From the NCBI GenBank assembly GCA_910584845.1, contig CAJUDH010000010.1:62001-126000 (forward strand): a DNA stretch of 64,000 bases. Reading direction: 5' to 3'. The notes beneath the pieces were generated by a model. It saw only the letters and a program-made list of their open reading frames with translations, searched no databases and had not been told where the DNA came from. The DNA is from an uncultured Lachnospiraceae bacterium. GTDB lineage: Bacteria > Bacillota > Clostridia > Lachnospirales > Lachnospiraceae. The position numbers and the translations under genes were made by a program. Shown here in pieces: positions 26,105 to 33,406 of the stretch (positions are counted from its first letter, which is position 1; the number at the start of each line of letters is the position of its first letter).

Positions 26105-27256
26105 ATGAAAAGAAAAAATTATGAGTCTTTATTTCCCGGGATGTCCGCGCCGGTGCTGATTTCGACCCAGGAAAATATTTATTATGCCATCGGGTTTTCC
26201 ACGGCTGCCAGGCGGCCGGCCCAGATAGGCCTCAATGCCGTCCTGATGTCCAGGGAAGGCGCCTGGTTTGTGTTTCCGGAGGCATGGGCGCCGCTGGTGG
26301 CCGGGCAGGTGGACGGGGAAGAGGTGTCCCTGGTCCCTTACCCGAAAGAGGATAAGGGGCCGGCAGAGGCAATCGCACGCCTGCTTTGGGATCTGGGGGA
26401 AGGCTACCATAGGGACTGTGTGGAACTGGGGTTTGAACGCGGCGGCCTGGAACTGTCTTTATACCTTGACCTGGAAGAATGCCTGGGCAAGAGGGGGAAA
26501 GCCGTGGCCTGGCAGGATGTGACGCCGTTATTTTGCCAGGCCAGGCTGGTCAAATCGGAAGAAGAGGTTTTGGCTTTGAAACAATCAGCCGCGGTGGCAA
26601 GGGAGGCTATGGAATATGCGAAGACGATTTTGCATCCGGGGAAAACAGAATTGGACCTGGTGGCAGAACTGGAATATTTCATGCGCAGGAAGGGTTCCGA
26701 AGGGGTCCCTTTTACCATGAAAGCCCTGGCCGGCGAAAACGCGGCAAGGACAATTAATTTGCCGGGAAGGCGCAGGATTAGGAGGGGGGACGTGGTGCTC
26801 TTAGATTTTGGGGCGGTGGCCGGGCATTATGCGTCCGATTGGACCAGAAGTTTTGCCGTTGGGGAAGCCAGCCCGCGCCTGACGGAATTATATCGGCTGG
26901 TATGGCAAATAGAGCGGGAGTGTATTGCCAGGGTCCGCCCCGGGGTGAATTTGAAAGATTTGATGGAATGCGCGGGGGATATGCTCAAAGGGCATCCGTT
27001 AAAGCCGTTTTTTAACCCTTACCTGGGGCACAGTATCGGCCTGAACAGCCAGGAATGGCCGTCCATCGTGCCAGGTGCGGATATGGAGCTTCAGGAAAAT
27101 ATGGTGATCACCATTGAGCCCGGAATCTATGTGCCGGGGCTGGGGGGAGTTAGGATTGAGGACGAGGTATGGGTGACGGCAGACGGGCATGAAATCCTCA
27201 CGGGGCTTTCGGAAGAAGGGTTTGTGGCCGGGGAAGGGCTTTCAAAGGGGCCTTAA
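26105..27256 (+). CDS. M24-fold (pita-bread) metallohydrolase-like protein lacking both catalytic histidines
   Basis: This 383-residue protein has the N-terminal creatinase-like domain (1 to about 145) and the C-terminal pita-bread domain. All five metal ligands are present: Asp234 (LLDFG), Asp245 (SDWTR), His309 (GHSIGL), Glu338 (TIEPG) and Glu352 (RIEDE). Aminopeptidase P and prolidase also need two shuttle histidines. The one 17 residues before the first Asp is Ile217 here, and the one seven residues after His309 is Gln316. So it may not be a peptidase; the M24 fold also serves creatinase and the DMSP lyase DddP. It sits in the importer operon and probably acts on the imported compound. 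Confidence 0.85.
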   Translation: MKRKNYESLFPGMSAPVLISTQENIYYAIGFSTAARRPAQIGLNAVLMSREGAWFVFPEAWAPLVAGQVDGEEVSLVPYPKEDKGPAEAIARLLWDLGEGYHRDCVELGFERGGLELSLYLDLEECLGKRGKAVAWQDVTPLFCQARLVKSEEEVLALKQSAAVAREAMEYAKTILHPGKTELDLVAELEYFMRRKGSEGVPFTMKALAGENAARTINLPGRRRIRRGDVVLLDFGAVAGHYASDWTRSFAVGEASPRLTELYRLVWQIERECIARVRPGVNLKDLMECAGDMLKGHPLKPFFNPYLGHSIGLNSQEWPSIVPGADMELQENMVITIEPGIYVPGLGGVRIEDEVWVTADGHEILTGLSEEGFVAGEGLSKGP

Positions 27257-27276
27257 GGGAAAGGAGGCATCTGGTT

Positions 27277-27705
27277 ATGGTAGTCAGGAACTGGAGGGAA
27301 GCGGCACCGTCGATTGTACATGATTTCGGCATTGACTATAAACTGCTGAAAGGGCAGGCGGATCAAGACCCCATGCAGGGCCATTGCTGTATGCAGGGGA
27401 TGCTCTACGTGGCTTATGCCATGCTCCAGGAGGGGAAGGCCTATGAGGCCCATGCCCATGGGGACCATGAAGAAGTTTATTATATTATTTCCGGGCGCGG
27501 GACAATGGAAGTGGGGCAAGAAGCCCGGAAGGTCCGTGACGGGGACGCTATTTATATCCCGGCAGGTGCGGTCCATTCCATTGCCAACCGGGGGGAGGGG
27601 TTTTTAGTGTTCCTGGCGTTTTCGTCGCAGGTGGGGGGCGGGGGGCCACATCAAGGCCTGCTTTCGGAACCTACAAAATCAGGCCCACAGAAAGTCCAGG
27701 GGTAG
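27277..27705 (+). CDS. Cupin-fold protein, second in the operon
   Basis: This 142-residue protein is a clear cupin_2. Motif 1 is AHAHGDHEEVYYIISGRGTMEV (about residues 62-83) with three His and a Glu as likely metal ligands; motif 2 is IYIPAGAVHSIANRGEGFLV. It differs from the first cupin of the operon, which has a poorer motif 1. The gene is 20 bases after the M24 gene with a good AAAGGAGG site and 25 bases ahead of the SDR gene. It is probably a metal-dependent isomerase or lyase step of the same pathway. The last 20 residues are a variable tail. Confidence 0.85.
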   Translation: MVVRNWREAAPSIVHDFGIDYKLLKGQADQDPMQGHCCMQGMLYVAYAMLQEGKAYEAHAHGDHEEVYYIISGRGTMEVGQEARKVRDGDAIYIPAGAVHSIANRGEGFLVFLAFSSQVGGGGPHQGLLSEPTKSGPQKVQG

Positions 27706-27730
27706 ATTTAGGATAAAAGGAGGAAAAGTA

Positions 27731-28555
27731 ATGGAACGGAAAAAGGCGGTCGTAACCGGAGGGAGCAGCGGGATCGGGCGCGGGGTGGCATATAGCCTGG
27801 CGAAAGAAGGGTATGACGTAGTATTTTCTTACCGGAGCAAAAAGGAAAACGCCCGAAAGGTTTTGGCGGAATTGAGGGGGCGGTATCCGGAAGGGAAATT
27901 TGAAGGGCTGGAGGCAGAGCTTTCCAGGGACGGCGCAGGGGTGGATTTTTTCCGGCAGGCAGTGGAAACGCTGGGGGGGCTTGACCTTCTGGTTAATAAT
28001 GCCGGAGTGACGATTTTGGAGAGTGTTTTTGACCTTACGGAGAAAAATATGGATTACCTGTACCGTCTTTTATTCCGCAATTATGTGATATTGATGCGGG
28101 AAGCGGCGACGTATATGGCAAAACAGGGGGTGAAAGGCAGCATAATTAATATTAGTTCGGTAAGGGGCAAGAGCGCCCATCCGGGGGACCTGGTTTATGG
28201 CGGGATCAAAGCGGCGCTAAACCGGGCCTGCCAGTCAGTGGCCCTGGATGTGGCGGCTTACGGGATCCGGGTCAACAATATCCTGCCCGGTGCAACCCGC
28301 CGCTTTACCCCGGAGGAAGAGGCGCAGGCGGATCCGGCCCATCTGGAAAAGGTACGCTTCCTTTCCGGAAGGATCCCCCTGGAGCGGTACGGGACTCCGG
28401 AGGATATAGGGAATGCCGTGGTGTTTTTGGCCTCCGAAAAAGCTTCCTATATTACCGGGGTTTCCCTGGCAGTGGACGGCGGGCTGTCGCTGCCGGGGCT
28501 GGCAGAAACGGCCCAGGAGGCAGAGAGCGGGTGGGGGCGGCCCCCTTTGCTATAA
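27731..28555 (+). CDS. Short-chain dehydrogenase/reductase (SDR)
   Basis: This is a 274-residue classical SDR. It has the NAD(P)-binding TGGSSGIG at 9-16, the NNAG motif (LLVNNAGVTIL), the catalytic Ser in INISSVRG and the Tyr-x3-Lys pair in LVYGGIKAA. The end has the usual ASYITGVSLAVDGG. It oxidises or reduces a hydroxyl/carbonyl group, most often on sugar acids, polyols or acyl chains in such operons. It is the last gene of the importer operon; its stop overlaps the stop of the convergent GNAT gene by 6 bases, without room for a terminator. The residues after the SDR core (ETAQEAESGWGRPPLL) are not conserved. Confidence 0.92.
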   Translation: MERKKAVVTGGSSGIGRGVAYSLAKEGYDVVFSYRSKKENARKVLAELRGRYPEGKFEGLEAELSRDGAGVDFFRQAVETLGGLDLLVNNAGVTILESVFDLTEKNMDYLYRLLFRNYVILMREAATYMAKQGVKGSIINISSVRGKSAHPGDLVYGGIKAALNRACQSVALDVAAYGIRVNNILPGATRRFTPEEEAQADPAHLEKVRFLSGRIPLERYGTPEDIGNAVVFLASEKASYITGVSLAVDGGLSLPGLAETAQEAESGWGRPPLL

Positions 28556-29080
28556 AACATATTCAAGCTGGCAGTCATAAGGTTCCCTTTTTACATGGCC
28601 GGCATCGTATTCCTCAGCTTCTTTGCAGCCCATTGCGCGGTAAAAAGCCTGGCTTTCCACTGCGCTGTGGGCAGATATATACAGTTTTTTCGCATTTTTC
28701 CCCCGGGCAAAACGTTTTGCTGCCGAAAACAGGTTTTTGCCGATGCCTTGCCCACGCACATCTTGGGATACATGGATGCTGGATAAATCCAGGTATTGGA
28801 AACGGCTGCCAGCCAATTGGCCCTCTACAGACAAAAAGCCCTTTAATTCGTTCCGGATAAAGGCCCCGTATACCAGGCCCCCTCCCGTAATGGTATTGGC
28901 CAGGCAACGGATCAGTTCCTGATATTCTTCCTCTCCCCAATCGTCGATAAAAGGGGCGCTTTTTATGGTCCATTTCCCGTTTTCTTTTCTCCAGCAGTCG
29001 GTGACAACCTGCCGGCGCTGAAATGCACGGAACAAATCCATGTTAAGTTCATCCGATTTTATTTCCCGATAACATACCAT
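28550..29080 (-). CDS. GNAT-family N-acetyltransferase
   Basis: This is a 176-residue acetyltransferase. The acetyl-CoA-binding motif is SSIHVSQDVRGQGIGKNLF, followed by the typical C-terminal KLYISAHSAVESQAFYRAMG. The open frame extends to 29140, but the ATG at 29080 (MVCYREIKSDEL) has AGAAAGGA 9 bases ahead and the conserved beginning; the extra 20 upstream residues are basic and unlike the family. It resembles the small-molecule or antibiotic acetyltransferase subgroup; the substrate is unknown. It converges on the SDR gene and diverges from the GH36 gene. Confidence 0.88.
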   Translation of the reverse strand: MVCYREIKSDELNMDLFRAFQRRQVVTDCWRKENGKWTIKSAPFIDDWGEEEYQELIRCLANTITGGGLVYGAFIRNELKGFLSVEGQLAGSRFQYLDLSSIHVSQDVRGQGIGKNLFSAAKRFARGKNAKKLYISAHSAVESQAFYRAMGCKEAEEYDAGHVKREPYDCQLEYVL

Positions 29081-29209
29081 ACCTATCAAATCCTTTCTGG
29101 GTTTCCATTTTATCCGGTGCCGGTTTTTCCATTTTACCACAATTTAAAAAATAAGGAAATCATTTCCGGCGGGGTTTATTCCGGCTGCAAAAACTTTTGC
29201 GTGCCATGG

Positions 29210-29238
29210 TTGTATTTTGCAACAAATAATGGTACAAT
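29210..29238 (+). promoter_or_regulatory. Promoter of the first alpha-galactosidase gene
   Basis: TTGTAT (29210-29215), a 17-base spacer and TACAAT (29233-29238) lie about 45 bases ahead of the ATG. Confidence 0.55.
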
Positions 29239-29284
29239 GCAGCCGTATGGAAAAATTTACTTGGGGAAACCAGAGGGAGCGCAT

Positions 29285-31534
29285 ATGGCGATTATCATTG
29301 ATGATTACGGCAAAGTATTTACTTTGCACACAAAAAGCACTACATATCAAATGAAGGCCGATGGGCAGAACGTCTTGCTCCATGCCTATTATGGGGAAAG
29401 AACGGATAACAGTGACAAATCTCTTCTAAGCTACCGGGCGGACCGGGGATTTTCCGGAAATCCATATCAGGTAGGAAAACATGACCGGACCTATTCCCTG
29501 GACTCGCTGCCGCAGGAATACAGCGTTTTTGGAACCGGCGATTACCGGATCACGGCATTGCGGGTGCAAAACGGGGACGGGAGCCAGGCGGCAGAACTTT
29601 GCTATGACGGATATCAAGTCCGCAAGGGCAAATATGCGGTTCCCGGCCTTCCAGCGGTATATGGGGGGGAAGAGGCCGAAACATTGGCTGTCCGCCTTAA
29701 GGACCCCTATTCCTGCCTGGAAGTGGAACTATATTATGGGGTATTCGAAGAGCTGGATGTGATTACCCGGGCGGTTAAAATCACCAACAAAGGGGAGGGG
29801 GCGGTCCTTTTACAAAAGGCGGCCACGGTGAACCTGGATTGGGAATGGGGGGATTTCCAGTGGATCTCCTTTTACGGCAGGCACAGCATGGAGATGAACA
29901 TGCAGCGGGAAAATATCCACCATGGGGTGCAGTCCATTGGGAGTGTCCGGGGCATAAGCAGCCATCAATACAACCCTTTTATGATACTTTGCGAAAAAGG
30001 CGCCAATGAAGCCATGGGGGGCTGTTATGGCTTTTCGTTCCTATATAGCGGGGAATTTTTGATGGAAGCGGAAAAAAACCAGTTTGGCCGGACACGGCTG
30101 GTCTGCGGGATCCATCCGGATAATTTTGCCTGGACTTTGGAGCCGGAGGGGGTTTTGTGGCTTCCGGAGGTGATGATGACTTACAGTGGCAGCGGGATGG
30201 GCCAGATGAGCCGTAATTTCCATAAAGCCATACGGGAGCATGTCTGCCGGGGGGAGTGGAGGGACAAACGCCGCCCCATATTGATCAACAACTGGGAAGC
30301 TACGTATTTTAACTTTACCGGGGATGACCTGGTGGCGATTGCCCGGGAAGCGAAAAAGCTGGGTGTGGAACTGTTTGTCATGGACGACGGCTGGTTTGGA
30401 AAGCGGGAGGACGACAATTCCGGCCTGGGGGACTGGACCCCCAACGAAAAAAAGCTGGGATGCACATTGAGGGAACTGGTGGAGCGGATCCATGGGGAAG
30501 GCATGCAGTTTGGCATTTGGCTGGAGCCGGAAGGGATTTCCGAGGACAGCGATTTGTACCGGAGCCATCCGGAGTGGGCGGTAAATGTCCCCGGCAGAAA
30601 GCCATGCTTAAGCAGGAACCAGCTGATATTGGACTTTTCACGGGAAGACGTACAGGACCACATCATAAAGCAAATTTCCGATTTGCTGGATAAGGTGCCC
30701 ATTACCTATGTAAAATGGGATATGAACCGGGCGGTTTGCGACAAGTTCAGCAGGGTGCTGCCGCCGGAAAGGCAGGGGGAATTTGCCCACAGGTATGTGC
30801 TTGGCCTCTACCGGGTGCTGGAAGAGCTCACATCCCGTTTCCCCAAGGTGCTTATTGAGGGCTGTGCCGGCGGCGGCGGACGTTTTGACGCGGGGATGCT
30901 TTATTATACGCCGCAGATCTGGGGCAGCGATACCACGGACGCCGTGGAACGGCTGAGTATCCAGTACGGGGCATCTTTTGGCTACCCTGTTTCGGCCATG
31001 GGTTCCCACGTATCTACCGTCCCCAACCATCAGACCGGAAGGGAGACCCCTTTGTTTACCAGGGGATGCCTGGCCATGGCCGGGACTTTCGGCTATGAGC
31101 TGGATGTGGACAAGATGACCAGGGAAGAAAAAGCCATAGTACGGGAACAGGTTGAAACGTTCAAAAAATATTACCATTTACTGCAGCATGGCGATTATTA
31201 CCGGATCACTACGCCTTTTGAGGGCTCCTGCACCGTGTGGGAAGTGGCAAGCCCGTCAGGCACGGAGGCGTTAATCAGTGCGGTGTACCATCATGTACAG
31301 CCAAACCCGGTTATGTCCTGGGTTAAAGTCCAGGGCTTGAAAGAGGAGTCAAAATATCAGCTGTTTTTGTATGAGGGCCTGATGGAAGATTATCCGGAGG
31401 AGAAATTGCCTTATGGGTTCCGCCCCGGCGAGTACATCAGCGGGGCTTCCCTGAAACATTCGGGGTTTGTGCTCCCCAGCGCGGTCAATGAGTTCCAGGC
31501 ATGGCAGGTTTATATTAAGGAATGTGAGGAATAG
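29285..31534 (+). CDS. Alpha-galactosidase, glycoside hydrolase family 36 (copy 1)
   Basis: This is a 749-residue retaining alpha-galactosidase, cytoplasmic as no signal peptide is present. The N-terminal beta-sandwich is followed by the TIM barrel with NNWEATYFNF, the nucleophile Asp479 in KWDMNR and the acid/base Asp549 in WGSDTTDAVERL; both lie within one residue of the positions in well-studied GH36 enzymes. It releases galactose from raffinose-type sugars. I placed the start at 29285, after GAGGGAG; an upstream frame from 29117 runs across the promoter and is not plausible. The gene stands alone with its own promoter and terminator. A second GH36 gene lies in a transporter locus at 52.3-54.5 kb. 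Confidence 0.95.
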   Translation: MAIIIDDYGKVFTLHTKSTTYQMKADGQNVLLHAYYGERTDNSDKSLLSYRADRGFSGNPYQVGKHDRTYSLDSLPQEYSVFGTGDYRITALRVQNGDGSQAAELCYDGYQVRKGKYAVPGLPAVYGGEEAETLAVRLKDPYSCLEVELYYGVFEELDVITRAVKITNKGEGAVLLQKAATVNLDWEWGDFQWISFYGRHSMEMNMQRENIHHGVQSIGSVRGISSHQYNPFMILCEKGANEAMGGCYGFSFLYSGEFLMEAEKNQFGRTRLVCGIHPDNFAWTLEPEGVLWLPEVMMTYSGSGMGQMSRNFHKAIREHVCRGEWRDKRRPILINNWEATYFNFTGDDLVAIAREAKKLGVELFVMDDGWFGKREDDNSGLGDWTPNEKKLGCTLRELVERIHGEGMQFGIWLEPEGISEDSDLYRSHPEWAVNVPGRKPCLSRNQLILDFSREDVQDHIIKQISDLLDKVPITYVKWDMNRAVCDKFSRVLPPERQGEFAHRYVLGLYRVLEELTSRFPKVLIEGCAGGGGRFDAGMLYYTPQIWGSDTTDAVERLSIQYGASFGYPVSAMGSHVSTVPNHQTGRETPLFTRGCLAMAGTFGYELDVDKMTREEKAIVREQVETFKKYYHLLQHGDYYRITTPFEGSCTVWEVASPSGTEALISAVYHHVQPNPVMSWVKVQGLKEESKYQLFLYEGLMEDYPEEKLPYGFRPGEYISGASLKHSGFVLPSAVNEFQAWQVYIKECEE

Positions 31535-31562
31535 GATTCGGCGTATGTATATGCGAAAATGC

Positions 31563-31607
31563 CGTCGGCCCCCCTTATTTGCGGGGAAGGGCCGCCGGTG
31601 TTTTTTA
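31563..31607 (+). terminator. Terminator after alpha-galactosidase copy 1
   Basis: The arms CGGCCCCCC and GGGGAAGGGCCG form an interrupted GC stem, followed by CCGGTGTTTTTT. Confidence 0.6.
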
Positions 31608-31644
31608 CTTTATAGGAAATTGCGCCCGATAAAGCAAAACCCTC

Positions 31645-31900
31645 CGGGGGATGCGCACTTCGCGCCTAAGGGAAATGTCTGCTGACGCAGACGTGCCCCG
31701 GCGCAAGGGTCCGGTTCATCGGACCCTTTGTCCTTTTGCGGCGGAAGCGCGGGCCGTCGGCCAGGGCGGACGCAGGGCCGCCTTTTGTGCCCCGGCGCCA
31801 AGCCGGTGCCGGCCGGCCGGATTACGGGTACCGGCGGCGGTTGCGCAGGGGCAAGCCCGGGGCCGCCGGCATTCACAGGGCGTAGGGCCCAACGGGGAAA
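31645..31900. other. GC-rich palindromic intergenic region, no gene recognised
   Basis: This is the core of a 659-base gap. It is very GC-rich and packed with perfect inverted repeats: GTCTGC-TGAC-GCAGAC (31677-31692), AAGGGTCCG-GTTCAT-CGGACCCTT (31705-31728, then TGTCCTTTT, terminator-like), and CCGGCGGC/GCCGCCGG (31831-31838 with 31862-31869). Several open frames cross it on both strands but none has a protein-like pattern. It may be a small structured RNA ending at the 31728 hairpin, or a dispersed repeat. From 31900 to 32033 I see nothing. Confidence 0.4.
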
Positions 31901-32033
31901 GGCTGCATATAGGCGGATAGGAAGTACGCCCTGGGAGACAAATCGCCTGGTGGGGCCGCAAAGCCCTGGCGCTGCAGGAAAATGGATTCTGGAAGCAAAT
32001 GGTGGCTGCCTCTGGCTGGTAAAAGAATATGCA

Positions 32034-32153
32034 TTGCTATTTTGGGGGAAAAGTGATAAACTTTTTCCACAGCCTTTCATTATAGGCAGCCATCGGTATT
32101 GTGTTGCCATCAGCCAGCCGGCCGGCGCGGCGGCCGCTTTGTGCAAAGCGGCC
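32034..32153 (+). promoter_or_regulatory. Promoter and leader hairpin of the Rrf2 regulator gene
   Basis: TTGCTA (32034-32039), a 17-base spacer and TAAACT (32057-32062) form the promoter. The leader of about 125 bases contains a perfect 9-bp hairpin GGCCGCTTT-GTGC-AAAGCGGCC (32132-32153), 40 bases ahead of the start codon, without a T-run. It could be an operator or an RNA control element. Confidence 0.5.
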
Positions 32154-32193
32154 GGGAAAGCGCATGAGGGCCGCATCCATGGAGGAAAAGGAC

Positions 32194-32625
32194 ATGAAGA
32201 TTTCTACCAAAGGTAGGTATGCCCTTCGCATGATGATTGAATTTGGCATGAACCAGGGGAAATGCACCAAGATCAGCCAGGTGGCTGCGCGGCAGGGGCT
32301 TTCGGAAAAGTACCTGGAACAGATCGTGGCGCCGCTTCTAAAGGCCGGCTACGTACGCAGCGTCCGGGGCGCCCAGGGCGGCTATGTGCTGGCCAGGGAA
32401 CCGGAAGAGTACACGGTGGGGATGATTTTGCGCCAGGCAGAAGGGAGCTTATCCCCGGTTTCCTGCCTGGACGACGAGGTAAACCGGTGTGAACGGGCGG
32501 GCCGGTGCGCCACGTTGGCCGTGTGGATGCAGCTAAAAGAGGCAATTGACCAAGTGGTGGACGGGGTGACCCTGGCGGACCTGATCGAGGAACAAAAAGG
32601 GCGGCCGGATGAAAACTTGTTGTAA
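32194..32625 (+). CDS. Rrf2/IscR-family regulator with three cysteines
   Basis: This is a 143-residue winged-helix regulator. The conserved beginning MKISTKGRYALRMMIEFG sets the start at 32194 after GGAGG. The helix-turn-helix is ISQVAARQGLSEKYLEQIVAPL and the wing is VRGAQGGYVLAREPEEY. Cys91, Cys99 and Cys105 lie at the place where IscR-type proteins bind a [2Fe-2S] cluster, so it probably senses iron-sulfur status, redox state or nitric oxide. It lies 25 bases ahead of tcdA, in the same direction. No isc or suf genes are in the window, so its regulon is elsewhere or includes the downstream genes. Confidence 0.92.
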   Translation: MKISTKGRYALRMMIEFGMNQGKCTKISQVAARQGLSEKYLEQIVAPLLKAGYVRSVRGAQGGYVLAREPEEYTVGMILRQAEGSLSPVSCLDDEVNRCERAGRCATLAVWMQLKEAIDQVVDGVTLADLIEEQKGRPDENLL

Positions 32626-32650
32626 CGCAAAATATAGGAGTGGAAAGAGG

Positions 32651-33367
32651 ATGCATGAATTTTCTCGGACGGAGCGTCTGATCGGGGCGGATAAACAGCA
32701 AAAACTGGCAAAAGCTTCCGTTGCCGTGTTTGGCGTTGGGGGCGTGGGGTCCCACTGCATCGAAGCCCTGGCCCGGTGCGGGGTCGGGCGGCTGTCGCTG
32801 ATTGACCATGACCGGGTTTCCCTGACCAATATAAACCGGCAGAGCATAGCGCTGCACAGCACCTTGGGGCAGTTAAAAACCCAGGCCATGAAGGGGCGGA
32901 TTTTAGATATCAGCCCCAAAATCCGGGTGGAAACCCATGAAATTTTCGTGCTGCCGGAAAACCTGGATGGCCTTATGCAGGCTATCGGCCCGGTGGACTA
33001 CCTGATTGACGCCATTGACACCGTGGCGGCGAAGCTGGCCATAGCCCGCTATGCAAAGGACCATGGGATCCCTTTGATTTCATCCATGGGGACGGGCAAC
33101 AAACTCCATGGGGAAAGGTTTGAGTTTGCGGATATTTCCCAGACTTCCGTGTGCCCGCTGTGCCGTGTTATGCGCCGGGAATTAAAAAAAATGGGGATTG
33201 GGCATTTAAAAGTATTATATTCAAAAGAGCTTCCCCAAAAACCGGCCCCCATGCCGGGTGAGGAGGCCGGGCGGCGTTTGGCGCCGGGAAGCATTTCTTT
33301 CGTGCCCCCGGCGGCCGGGTTGATGATCGCCGGGGAAGTGGTCCGGGAATTGACCGGGTATGTATAG
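32651..33367 (+). CDS. tcdA: tRNA threonylcarbamoyladenosine dehydratase
   Basis: This is a 238-residue E1-like (ThiF/MoeB superfamily) enzyme that cyclises t6A at position 37 of tRNAs using ATP. The nucleotide-binding VFGVGGVGSHCIEALARCG, the catalytic-region RQSIALHSTLGQLK and the segment DAIDTVAAKLA are present, as is SVCPLCRVMRRELKK. Members of this group are often called YgdL or CsdL. I chose MHEFSRTERLIG at 32651, preceded by GGAGTGGAAAGAGG, over the longer frame starting in the upstream gene. It lies in a run of co-directional housekeeping genes. Confidence 0.93.
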   Translation: MHEFSRTERLIGADKQQKLAKASVAVFGVGGVGSHCIEALARCGVGRLSLIDHDRVSLTNINRQSIALHSTLGQLKTQAMKGRILDISPKIRVETHEIFVLPENLDGLMQAIGPVDYLIDAIDTVAAKLAIARYAKDHGIPLISSMGTGNKLHGERFEFADISQTSVCPLCRVMRRELKKMGIGHLKVLYSKELPQKPAPMPGEEAGRRLAPGSISFVPPAAGLMIAGEVVRELTGYV

Positions 33368-33406
33368 GGCCGGGGAGGGTTTCCTGCGGCAGAATGGAGG
33401 AAAAGG

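Noticed and set aside
29117..29284. N-terminal extension of the first GH36 gene
   Set aside because: It would run across the promoter and its residues do not look like the family; the ATG at 29285 has a ribosome site and the normal beginning.
31728..32216. 162-codon plus-strand frame in the GC-rich gap
   Set aside because: The translation is Gly/Pro/Arg-rich with no fold-like pattern, and the true Rrf2 start lies inside its end in another frame. The openness follows from high GC.
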